From assembly GCA_030682755.1 (NCBI GenBank), contig JAUXNR010000462.1, positions 1 to 8,787 of the forward strand: a stretch of 8,787 nt of DNA, written 5' to 3'. Under the pieces are notes generated by a model that saw nothing but the letters and a program-made list of their open reading frames with translations, was not told where the DNA came from and ran no database searches. The translations under genes and the position numbers were made by a program. Source of the stretch: Flavobacterium sp. GTDB taxonomy: Bacteria; Bacteroidota; Bacteroidia; Flavobacteriales; Flavobacteriaceae. Of the stretch, positions 1 through 5,915 are shown one piece after another (position 1 is the stretch's first letter; each line of letters opens with the position of its first letter).

Positions 1-330
1 ATTGAAGAGGGACTAAAAGTCATCGTCAGCAATAAAAAAGGGAAAACAGCGGAAGAAAGTTTAGCCAAATTTGAATGCCACAATCAGAATATTGACATTC
101 AATTTTGTGCAAAAGGTGTAGAAACCATCGCTTGGAAACCAAGAGAAAAATGTGTGACGCCAAACGGAGAATACAACAACGAAAAAGATGTGCTGTTTTT
201 TAATGACGAACCGGATATGTTTTTTCAACTAACAGACAATCAATTTGTTATTTTTTATCCCGAAGATGTACATGCTCCAATGATTGGTGAGGATACCATC
301 AAAAAATTAGTATTTAAAGTAAAAATTTAG
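1..330 (+). CDS. YhcH/YjgK/YiaL family protein, 3' part (5' end outside window)
   Basis: The reading frame is open from the first base and ends at TAG 328-330, giving the last 109 residues of a protein whose family is usually about 150 residues long, so roughly the first quarter is missing. Visible family features are the segment FECHNQNIDIQF (residues 24-35 of this fragment), a conserved Glu at 41, and near the end FYPEDVHAP (residues 85-93) followed by a basic beta strand, KKLVFKVKI. This is a small cupin-like fold. E. coli YhcH (NanQ) has been described as a sialic-acid anomerase, and relatives sit in many sugar-acid operons. Here the protein lies 3 bases ahead of eda in a uronate operon, so a helper role on uronate or keto-deoxy sugar anomers is a reasonable inference but unproven. 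No enzymatic role is shown directly by the sequence. Confidence 0.85.
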   Translation: MEEGLKVIVSNKKGKTAEESLAKFECHNQNIDIQFCAKGVETIAWKPREKCVTPNGEYNNEKDVLFFNDEPDMFFQLTDNQFVIFYPEDVHAPMIGEDTIKKLVFKVKI

Positions 331-333
331 AAA

Positions 334-993
334 ATGAGTAACAGTCAAAAAGTTTCTGAAGCAATCGTAAAACAAGGTATTTTGCCGTTGTATTTTAATG
401 CAGATGAAAACGTAACCATAGAAGTGCTTAGAGCCATTTATCGTGCAGGAATTAAAGCTGTAGAATACACCAATCGTGGTGAAGCTGCTTTAAAAAACTT
501 CGCTAAAATGGTTGAAGTGCGTAATGCCGAAATGCCGGATTTATTATTGGGTATTGGAACAATTAAAAATATTGATCAAGCAAAAGCATTTGAAAATGTT
601 GGAGCAGATTTTTACATCAGTCCCGGATTTGTTCCGGAAGTAGCTCAGTATTTAATAGCAAAAGATTTGTTTTACAGTCCGGGTTGTATGACACCAACTG
701 AAATTATAGCCGCTGAAAATGCAGGAGTAAAATTCATCAAACTGTTTCCAGGTAATATGCTCGGACCGGATTTTTTGAGTGGTATCAAAGATATTTTTCC
801 AAAATTATTATTCATGCCAACAGGCGGTGTGGATACTACTAAAGAAAGTATTTCAAGTTGGTACAAAGCTGGCGTTTCTGCAGTTGGAATGGGAAGTAAA
901 TTAATCAGCAAACAATTAATGGCTGATCAGGATTATACAACGATTGAAGCTGAAACCAAAAAGGTTTTAGAAGTAATTCGATCCATACAATAG
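334..993 (+). CDS. eda: 2-dehydro-3-deoxy-phosphogluconate (KDPG) aldolase, possibly also 4-hydroxy-2-oxoglutarate aldolase
   Basis: This is a class I aldolase that cleaves KDPG to pyruvate and glyceraldehyde-3-phosphate, the last step of uronate breakdown, in the cytoplasm. At 219 residues it matches the usual family length of 205-220. The family marks are in order: GIKAVEYTNRG with the catalytic-type Glu44 and Arg48, GIGT (73-76), ISPGF (95-99), SPGCMTPTEI (115-124), FIKLFPGN with the Schiff-base lysine Lys136, and the phosphate-binding MPTGGV (161-166). The ATG at 334 is only 3 bases after the upstream stop, and the KQGILPL start of the barrel follows about a dozen residues later, so this start is well supported. 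No kdgK kinase is in the window, so the KDPG supply must be encoded elsewhere. The symbol eda (also called kdgA) is given by homology; which of the two aldol reactions dominates cannot be told. Confidence 0.95.
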   Translation: MSNSQKVSEAIVKQGILPLYFNADENVTIEVLRAIYRAGIKAVEYTNRGEAALKNFAKMVEVRNAEMPDLLLGIGTIKNIDQAKAFENVGADFYISPGFVPEVAQYLIAKDLFYSPGCMTPTEIIAAENAGVKFIKLFPGNMLGPDFLSGIKDIFPKLLFMPTGGVDTTKESISSWYKAGVSAVGMGSKLISKQLMADQDYTTIEAETKKVLEVIRSIQ

Positions 994-995
994 AA

Positions 996-1066
996 TTTTT
1001 TTAACAACCTGATGAGTGCAACTGTTGGTCCTCACACTAACGGAAAGCACTCAACAGGAAAAAAAA
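996..1066 (+). other. Strong RNA hairpin between eda and the short lacI gene
   Basis: A near-perfect stem runs from 1008 to 1058. CCTG (1008-1011) pairs with CAGG (1055-1058); after one A/A mismatch, TGAGTGC (1013-1019) pairs with GCACTCA (1047-1053); after an AA/AAA internal loop, CTGTTGGT (1022-1029) pairs with ACTAACGG (1036-1043, two G-U pairs); the loop is CCTCAC. That is 19 pairs in 51 bases. A T7 run (996-1002) precedes it and an A8 run (1059-1066) follows, and these could pair and lengthen the stem. It is not a normal terminator, because the T run comes before the stem on either strand. It may stabilise or process the mRNA, tune translation of the next gene, be a regulator-bound leader, or be a dispersed repeat. 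The structure is seen; the role is unknown. Confidence 0.55.
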
Positions 1067-1080
1067 GTAATTTAAAATGA
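1012..1080 (+). CDS. Possible 22-residue small ORF overlapping the short lacI start
   Basis: ATG 1012 opens a 22-codon frame (MSATVGPHTN... ...GKKSNLK) that stops at TGA 1078-1080. That stop shares bases with the ATG at 1077 of the short LacI gene in a classic ATGA overlap, an arrangement often linked to translational coupling. The predicted peptide is hydrophilic and has four Lys and no acidic residue. It is not recognised as any family. The same bases form a strong hairpin, and the ATG sits at the base of that stem, so the open frame may be a by-product of a structured RNA. In AT-rich DNA a frame this short is easily due to chance. The exact fit to the next start is the only real argument in its favour. 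Confidence 0.2.
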   Translation: MSATVGPHTNGKHSTGKKSNLK

Positions 1081-1595
1081 CGACATTAAAAAAAATATCA
1101 CATTTAACGGGTTTTTCCATTTCAACAATCTCAAAAGCGTTGAACGATAAGCATGATATTAATGTCGATACTAAAAAAATTATTCAAGAATTTGCGTTAA
1201 AAACAAACTATAAGCCAAACAAGAATGCGTTGGCTTTACGAAGTAGCAAATCCAGTATCATTGCGATTATTGTTCCCAGAATCAATAATACACTTTACAG
1301 TGAAATGCTGTATGACATTCAAAAATGTGCGGCTAAAAAAGGATACCGAATCATGTTGTTTCAATCGTTTGAGGAAGTGTCAAAAATAAACCACTATTTA
1401 GAAGAAATAAATGATGGAAGTGTTGATGCCGCGATAGTGCTCACTGTCAATAAAAATATTGAACAAGAAGTAAATATTTCCAAAAGAAGAAATTTACCTG
1501 TGGTGTACATTCAAATAAATCAAGAACAATCCAATTTTAATATCAAAGAGAGTTGTGCAGAATTATTTGAAAATTTAATCAAACAAATCAATTAA
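1077..1595 (+). CDS. Half-length LacI-family DNA-binding protein lacking the C-terminal sugar-binding half
   Basis: The 172 residues begin with a LacI-type helix-turn-helix (about residues 4-23, LKKISHLTGFS then ISTISKALN), a hinge-helix region (NKNALALRSSKS, 48-59), and the first strand and helices of the periplasmic-binding-like domain (IIAIIVPRIN, GYRIMLFQ, DAAIVLTV, LPVVYIQI). It stops at about residue 172, just after the helix that normally precedes the GH-x-RIA-x-L segment. LacI proteins are usually 330-340 residues, so about 165 are absent. The 83 bases before the next gene are too short to hold them in any frame, so this is a loss rather than one frameshift. It resembles the N-terminal half of the full-length regulator at 7588-8613 (shared NK-x-ALAL-x-S-x-KS and IVPRI). 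It may be a decayed gene, or a working short form that binds DNA without a complete effector pocket. The frame is clean, which argues against recent decay. Confidence 0.8.
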   Translation: MTTLKKISHLTGFSISTISKALNDKHDINVDTKKIIQEFALKTNYKPNKNALALRSSKSSIIAIIVPRINNTLYSEMLYDIQKCAAKKGYRIMLFQSFEEVSKINHYLEEINDGSVDAAIVLTVNKNIEQEVNISKRRNLPVVYIQINQEQSNFNIKESCAELFENLIKQIN

Positions 1596-1597
1596 AC

Positions 1598-1678
1598 ATG
1601 GCACAATTAATTCAAATAAAAAGTATTAAAATTAGAACTAAAACCCGTTTGGCTTGCGGGAAACTATTAAAAAAATAA
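1598..1678 (+). CDS. Possible 26-residue basic small ORF filling the gap before the TRAP genes
   Basis: ATG 1598 lies 2 bases after the stop of the short LacI gene and opens a 26-codon frame (MAQLIQIKSIK... ...ACGKLLKK). It ends at TAA 1676-1678, directly before the ATG at 1679 of the TRAP binding protein gene. The peptide has eight Lys/Arg, one Cys and no acidic residue. No family is recognised. The frame occupies the whole intergenic gap with back-to-back junctions, as expected for a translated, coupled small gene. A stop-free run of this length is nevertheless fairly likely by chance in DNA this AT-rich. A weak 4-pair stem (CCCG/CGGG, about 1644-1660) lies inside it. Alternatives are a plain spacer, or a scar left when the upstream regulator lost its C-terminal half. 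Confidence 0.25.
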   Translation: MAQLIQIKSIKIRTKTRLACGKLLKK

Positions 1679-2662
1679 ATGATGAAATTCAAATCAACAC
1701 TCATCTTTTCATTTTTTATACTATTGATTTTCAATCAGTGTGGTGAAATTAGTAAAACAAAAACTTTAAAATTAGCACACGGGTTGGACATCTCTCATTC
1801 CGTTCATTTGGCAATGGTTAAAATGGGAGAAGATTTAGAAAAAATATCGGGCAATAAGATTCGATTGGAAATTTATCCCAATCAGAAATTGGGCACCGAG
1901 AGAGAATGTATAGAATTGTTGCAAATTGGTAGTTTAGACATGACAAAAGTCTCTGTCGGGGTTTTAGAAAATTTTGCTCCTAAAATGAAAGTTTTCGGAC
2001 TTCCGTTTCTTTTTAGAGACAGACAACATTCGTTTAACGTGTTAGACGGTCCGGTTGGTCAGGAGTTGTTGGATGAAGGAATTGACTATTGGATTAAAGG
2101 ATTAGGCTATTATGATGCCGGAAGCAGAAGCTTTTATACCAAGAGCAAACCAATAGATTCGCCATCAGACCTAAAAGGAATGAAAATTAGAGTCATGGAA
2201 AGCCCAACAGCCATTGAAATGATAAAAAGTTTTGGAGGTTCTCCAACACCCATTTCGTGGGGAGAATTATACACTTCTTTGCAACAAGGTGTTGTAGATG
2301 GAGCCGAAAATAACCCGCCAAGTTTTTATTTGTCAAGACATTATGAGGTTTGTAAGTATTATTCAATTGATGAACACACGGTTTTACCTGATGTGTTAAT
2401 CATTGGAACACAAACTTGGAACAGATTTTCAAAAGAGGAGCAGGCTTGGATTCAAGAGGCTGTAAACAATTCAGTGGTGCACCAACGAAAATTATGGAAA
2501 ATTGCAGAACAAGAAGCTTTGGATGAAGTTATAAAAGCAGGTGTTACCGTTTCTTATCCTGATAAAACCAAGTTTAGAGAAAGTGTAAAAAGCATTTATG
2601 ACAAAGCAAAAGAAGATAAAGAAATGGCTGGTTTAGTGTTACGAATTCAAGAAACTAAGTAA
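1679..2662 (+). CDS. dctP: TRAP transporter solute-binding protein (DctP family), probable hexuronate binder
   Basis: This 327-residue extracytoplasmic binding protein would capture a carboxylated substrate in the periplasm and pass it to the membrane subunits encoded next. The N-terminus has Lys residues and a hydrophobic stretch (7-18) followed by Cys21, suggesting a lipoprotein, although the FNQC context is a poor lipobox. The mature part starts with TLKLAHGLD, then the DctP hallmarks: YPNQKLGTERECIELLQIG (66-84), FGLPFLFRD (106-114), DLKGMKIRV with Arg171, the arginine that in this family grips the substrate carboxylate, SWGELYTSLQQGVVDGAENN (193-212) and Asn211. Two ATGs are adjacent (1679, 1682); either may be used. 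It ends 1 base before the dctQ-like gene. Substrate is inferred from the uxaB/uxaA neighbours (galacturonate, glucuronate or a related uronate) and is not read from the sequence. Confidence 0.92.
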   Translation: MMKFKSTLIFSFFILLIFNQCGEISKTKTLKLAHGLDISHSVHLAMVKMGEDLEKISGNKIRLEIYPNQKLGTERECIELLQIGSLDMTKVSVGVLENFAPKMKVFGLPFLFRDRQHSFNVLDGPVGQELLDEGIDYWIKGLGYYDAGSRSFYTKSKPIDSPSDLKGMKIRVMESPTAIEMIKSFGGSPTPISWGELYTSLQQGVVDGAENNPPSFYLSRHYEVCKYYSIDEHTVLPDVLIIGTQTWNRFSKEEQAWIQEAVNNSVVHQRKLWKIAEQEALDEVIKAGVTVSYPDKTKFRESVKSIYDKAKEDKEMAGLVLRIQETK

Positions 2663-2663
2663 T

Positions 2664-3125
2664 ATGGAATTTAGAAAAAAAGTTGACAAAATACTGGAAA
2701 TCATGCTGATAAGCATTTTAAGTATTATGGTCATAAACGTGCTTTGGCAAGTGTTTACCCGCTTTATTATGGGCGACCCAAGCTCCTTTACAGATGAATT
2801 GGCTCGTTATCTAATGATTTGGTTAGGTGTTCTGGGTGCGGCTTATGTTTCCGGTAAAAACATGCATGTGGCCATTGATATTTTACCACAACAATTTTCA
2901 GAAAAAAACCAAAAAAAGTTCAAATACTTTGTGTTTTCAATGGTGATTCTTTTTGCCTTTTTTGCATTTTTTATTGGCGGATTGCGATTGGTTTACATCA
3001 CTTACACCTTGAACCAATATTCACCGGGTTTACAAATGCCATTAGCGGCCATTTATTTTGTTATTCCTTTGAGTGGTTTGCTTATTGTTTATTATAAAAT
3101 TTCAGATATTATAACACTTAAATAA
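2664..3125 (+). CDS. dctQ: TRAP transporter small membrane subunit (DctQ family)
   Basis: At 153 residues this matches the small TRAP permease subunit, which packs against the large subunit in the inner membrane and is needed for transport. Four hydrophobic helices can be seen at about residues 12-33, 46-63, 88-110 and 126-146. Family marks include NVLWQVFTRF (25-34), the amphipathic loop with FTDELARYLMIWLGVLGAAY (42-61), and NMHVAIDIL (66-74). The start ATG is 1 base after the stop of the binding-protein gene, and its TAA stop overlaps the ATG of the large subunit by one base (TAATG at 3123-3127), so the three are almost certainly translated together. Small-subunit sequences are poorly conserved, so the call rests on motifs, size and position. 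Confidence 0.92.
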   Translation: MEFRKKVDKILEIMLISILSIMVINVLWQVFTRFIMGDPSSFTDELARYLMIWLGVLGAAYVSGKNMHVAIDILPQQFSEKNQKKFKYFVFSMVILFAFFAFFIGGLRLVYITYTLNQYSPGLQMPLAAIYFVIPLSGLLIVYYKISDIITLK

Positions 3126-4420
3126 TGGATTATCTACCAATTTTTGTTTTAGTAATCAGCTTTGTGTTTTTCCTAAGTATAGGAACACCTGTTGCTTGGA
3201 GTATTTCAATTGCTTCGTTATTAACCATGCTGGTTAGTATTCCGTTATTGCCTTCTGTAACCACTGTTTCTCAGCGAATGGGAACGGGTTTAGACAGTTT
3301 TGCACTGCTCGCAATACCCTTTTTTATATTGTCCGGTCAGTTGATGAACAAAGGCGGAATAGCCCATCGATTAATTGCTTTTGCCAAAACATTGGTGGGA
3401 GCTTTACCCGGCGGATTAGCATTAATCAACGTGATTGGAGCCATGTTAATGGGAGCAATTGCCGGTTCTGCAATGGCATCAGCCTCTGCAATGGGAAGTA
3501 TTTTAGGTCCCGAAATGGAAAAAGAAGGCTACTCTAAAGAATTTGGTGCAGCAGTAAATATAACATCATCCACTTTAGGATTGGTGATTCCACCAAGTAA
3601 TGTATTGATTGTTTATTCGCTTGCCAGTGGTGGTGTTTCCATTGCTGCTTTGTTTTTAGCTGGATACATTCCTGGAATTCTAACCGGAATTTTCTTGATG
3701 ATATTAGCCTATTTCTGGGCAAAAAAGAAAAAATATAAATTGGGAGAAAGAAGCAGTTTTAAAAATATTGTAAAAACATTTTTTGCTGCGTTACCAAGTT
3801 TACTGCTGTTAATTATAGTTATTGGAGGTATAGTTGCCGGAGTGTTTACTGCTACTGAAGCTTCGGCTGTAGCGGTTCTTTATACCTTGGTTTTAGGATT
3901 TTTATACAAAGAAATACGCACAAAAGATTTACCGGGTATTTTATTAGAATCTTCCATGACAACGGCTGTAGTAATGTTGTTAATTGGAGCCTCAATGAGT
4001 ATGTCTTGGGTAATGTCTTATGAAAATATTCCGCAAGATATTACAACCAGCTTGTTGTCAATCAGCGATAATAAAATTATAATTCTTTTAATTATTAATC
4101 TCTTGTTGCTGTTCGTTGGTATCTTCATGGACATGACACCGGCAGTTTTAATTTTTACACCCATTTTTTTACCGGTTGTCACAAAACTTGGAATAGATCC
4201 GGTGCATTTTGGAATAATCATGGTGCTTAATTTAAGTATCGGTTTGTGTACACCTCCCGTTGGATCTGTATTGTTTGTTGGAGTAGGTGTTGCAAAAACT
4301 ACCATACAAAAAGTTATAAAACCTCTAATTCCTTTGTTTTTAGTAATGATTTTTGCCTTGTTATTGGTCACCTATATTCCCGCTTTATCCATGTGGTTAC
4401 CAAAATTGTTTAACTTATAA
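3125..4420 (+). CDS. dctM: TRAP transporter large membrane subunit (DctM family)
   Basis: This 431-residue polytopic protein is the transport-catalysing subunit of the TRAP system. It is a member of the ion transporter superfamily that in characterised cases uses a sodium gradient. It is very hydrophobic, with about a dozen membrane segments. Family marks in order are IPFFILSGQLMNKGGIA (64-80), AIAGSAMASASAMGSIL (111-127), the first hairpin tip GLVIPPSN (152-159), GVFTATEASAVA (239-250), GIFMDMTPAV (332-341), and the second hairpin GLCTPPVG (373-380). The two PP-containing hairpins mark the repeated halves that form the ion and substrate sites. The length is normal for DctM and no disruption is seen. 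It is followed after 12 bases by uxaB, tying transport to uronate catabolism. Confidence 0.96.
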   Translation: MDYLPIFVLVISFVFFLSIGTPVAWSISIASLLTMLVSIPLLPSVTTVSQRMGTGLDSFALLAIPFFILSGQLMNKGGIAHRLIAFAKTLVGALPGGLALINVIGAMLMGAIAGSAMASASAMGSILGPEMEKEGYSKEFGAAVNITSSTLGLVIPPSNVLIVYSLASGGVSIAALFLAGYIPGILTGIFLMILAYFWAKKKKYKLGERSSFKNIVKTFFAALPSLLLLIIVIGGIVAGVFTATEASAVAVLYTLVLGFLYKEIRTKDLPGILLESSMTTAVVMLLIGASMSMSWVMSYENIPQDITTSLLSISDNKIIILLIINLLLLFVGIFMDMTPAVLIFTPIFLPVVTKLGIDPVHFGIIMVLNLSIGLCTPPVGSVLFVGVGVAKTTIQKVIKPLIPLFLVMIFALLLVTYIPALSMWLPKLFNL

Positions 4421-4432
4421 TATCTTAAAATT

Positions 4433-5905
4433 ATGTTTGAATCCAATGCTGTAAAGAATAAATTAAATAGAGCCAATTCCGGCAATACTACTATACTTCC
4501 CATTAAAGTACTTCAATTTGGTGAGGGCAACTTTTTGAGAGCTTTTGTTGATTATGCCTTTCAAGTTTTAAACAAAGAAGTAAACTTTAATGCAGGAATT
4601 GCTGTGGTACAACCTTTAGATAACGGCTTGGTTCCAATGCTTAATGAGCAAGACGGGTTATATACATTATTCATGAATGGTGTGAAAAAAGGGGAGAAAA
4701 TTCAAGAAATGGAATTGATAACCAATATTGTAAAAGGGGTCAATACTTATACTAATTTTGATGATTTTTTGGCTTTAGCAAAAGAAGAGGCACTTGAATT
4801 TGTTATTTCTAACACTACAGAAGCTGGTATTGAATATGTAGATTCTGATCGTAGTACAATTGCACCACCAAAATCATTTCCGGGCAAATTGAGTGTTTTG
4901 TTATATGAAAGATACAAACACTTTAACGGTGCTGCTTCAAAAGGATTGACCATTATTCCTTGCGAATTAATTAATAACAATGCAGATACCTTGAAAGAGG
5001 TTTTATTAAAATTAGCCGATTTATGGCAATTTGAAGAAGGATATAAAAACTGGTTGACAACAAGTTGTTCTTTCCATAATACGTTAGTGGACAGAATTGT
5101 TCCCGGATATCCAAGAAATGAAATTGAAGAATACAACAACAAAATAGAATATCAAGATAACTTGATGGTGACTGCTGAACCGTTTTTTCTTTGGGTTATT
5201 GAAGGTGATGAACAATTAAAAGCGAAATTACCTTTCCATAAAACCAATTTAGATGTAAAAATTGTAGCCGATATGCAACCATATCGCACACGAAAAGTTA
5301 GAATTTTGAATGGTGCTCATACTGCTTTGGTTCCTTTTTCCATTTTATTTGGAAATGAAACCGTAAAACAAACGTTGGACAATCCGTTTACGGAAGATTT
5401 TGTAACGAAAGTTATTTTTGATGAAATCAATCCAACATTGCCAATGGAAAAAGAAGAATTGGACTTGTTTGCTGAAGAAATTTTAGACCGTTTCAGAAAT
5501 CCGTTCATCAAACACCAATTGGCTGACATTGCTTTAAATTCTATTTCAAAATTCAAAGTTAGAGTGTTGCCCAGTTTGTTAGAATATGTTGAAATGAATA
5601 ACAAATTACCGGTTCATTTGACTTTCTCAATGGCTTGTTTAATTCGTTTTTATAAAAAAGAATGGCAAGACAGAATTTTACCAATAAACGATACAAAAGA
5701 TAGTATTTCATTTTTTGAAAATACTTGGAAATCAAGCGATATTGAATATGTAGTTAAACAAACACTTTCAAATATTGATTTTTGGGAGCAGGACTTAAAT
5801 AACGTACAAGGTTTGCAAAAAGCTCTGGTTTTTGCACTACAACAACTCGAACAAAATGGAATTGAAGTTGGCTTTGCAAATTTCAAAAAACAGTATCTTT
5901 TTTAA
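4433..5905 (+). CDS. uxaB: Tagaturonate reductase (altronate oxidoreductase)
   Basis: The product reduces D-tagaturonate to D-altronate with NADH in the cytoplasm, the second step after uronate isomerase in galacturonate breakdown. It belongs to the mannitol dehydrogenase family of long-chain, non-metal dehydrogenases. At 490 residues it is close to E. coli UxaB (483). The nucleotide-binding start is VLQFGEGNFLRAFVDYAF (26-43), which is typical of UxaB rather than UxuB. FVISNTTEAGI (123-133) and IIPCELINNNA (174-184) follow. The catalytic signature is KVRILNGAH, with Lys288, Asn293 and His296 in the same spacing as in mannitol dehydrogenase. The ATG at 4433 fits the N-terminus and lies 12 bases after dctM. 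A fructuronate reductase role cannot be fully excluded, but the adjacent altronate dehydratase supports tagaturonate. Confidence 0.93.
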   Translation: MFESNAVKNKLNRANSGNTTILPIKVLQFGEGNFLRAFVDYAFQVLNKEVNFNAGIAVVQPLDNGLVPMLNEQDGLYTLFMNGVKKGEKIQEMELITNIVKGVNTYTNFDDFLALAKEEALEFVISNTTEAGIEYVDSDRSTIAPPKSFPGKLSVLLYERYKHFNGAASKGLTIIPCELINNNADTLKEVLLKLADLWQFEEGYKNWLTTSCSFHNTLVDRIVPGYPRNEIEEYNNKIEYQDNLMVTAEPFFLWVIEGDEQLKAKLPFHKTNLDVKIVADMQPYRTRKVRILNGAHTALVPFSILFGNETVKQTLDNPFTEDFVTKVIFDEINPTLPMEKEELDLFAEEILDRFRNPFIKHQLADIALNSISKFKVRVLPSLLEYVEMNNKLPVHLTFSMACLIRFYKKEWQDRILPINDTKDSISFFENTWKSSDIEYVVKQTLSNIDFWEQDLNNVQGLQKALVFALQQLEQNGIEVGFANFKKQYLF

Positions 5906-5915
5906 TTAAAGAATC

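Noticed and set aside
1009..1046. Hammerhead ribozyme-like core pieces (CTGATGA followed later by GAAA)
   Set aside because: The bases next to these boxes do not form the required stem II (an extra G precedes GAAA), and the CTGATGA bases are themselves paired in a better long hairpin.
1013..1057. H-type pseudoknot from TGAGTGC/GCACTCA plus CTGTTG/CAACAG
   Set aside because: The second and third connecting loops would have no bases to cross the stem, so both helices cannot form together; a single long hairpin is simpler.
1008..1058. Integron attC site
   Set aside because: It has the form of an imperfect hairpin, but no proper core-site pair (GTTRRRY with RYYYAAC) is present and there is no integrase or cassette context.
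1644..1660. Terminator with CCCG/CGGG stem before the TRAP genes
   Set aside because: The stem has only four good pairs and no T run follows on the plus strand; the operon appears continuous here.
1596..1678. Frameshifted remainder of the short LacI gene
   Set aside because: About 165 residues are missing, but only 83 bases remain before the next gene, and no frame there resembles the LacI C-terminal domain.
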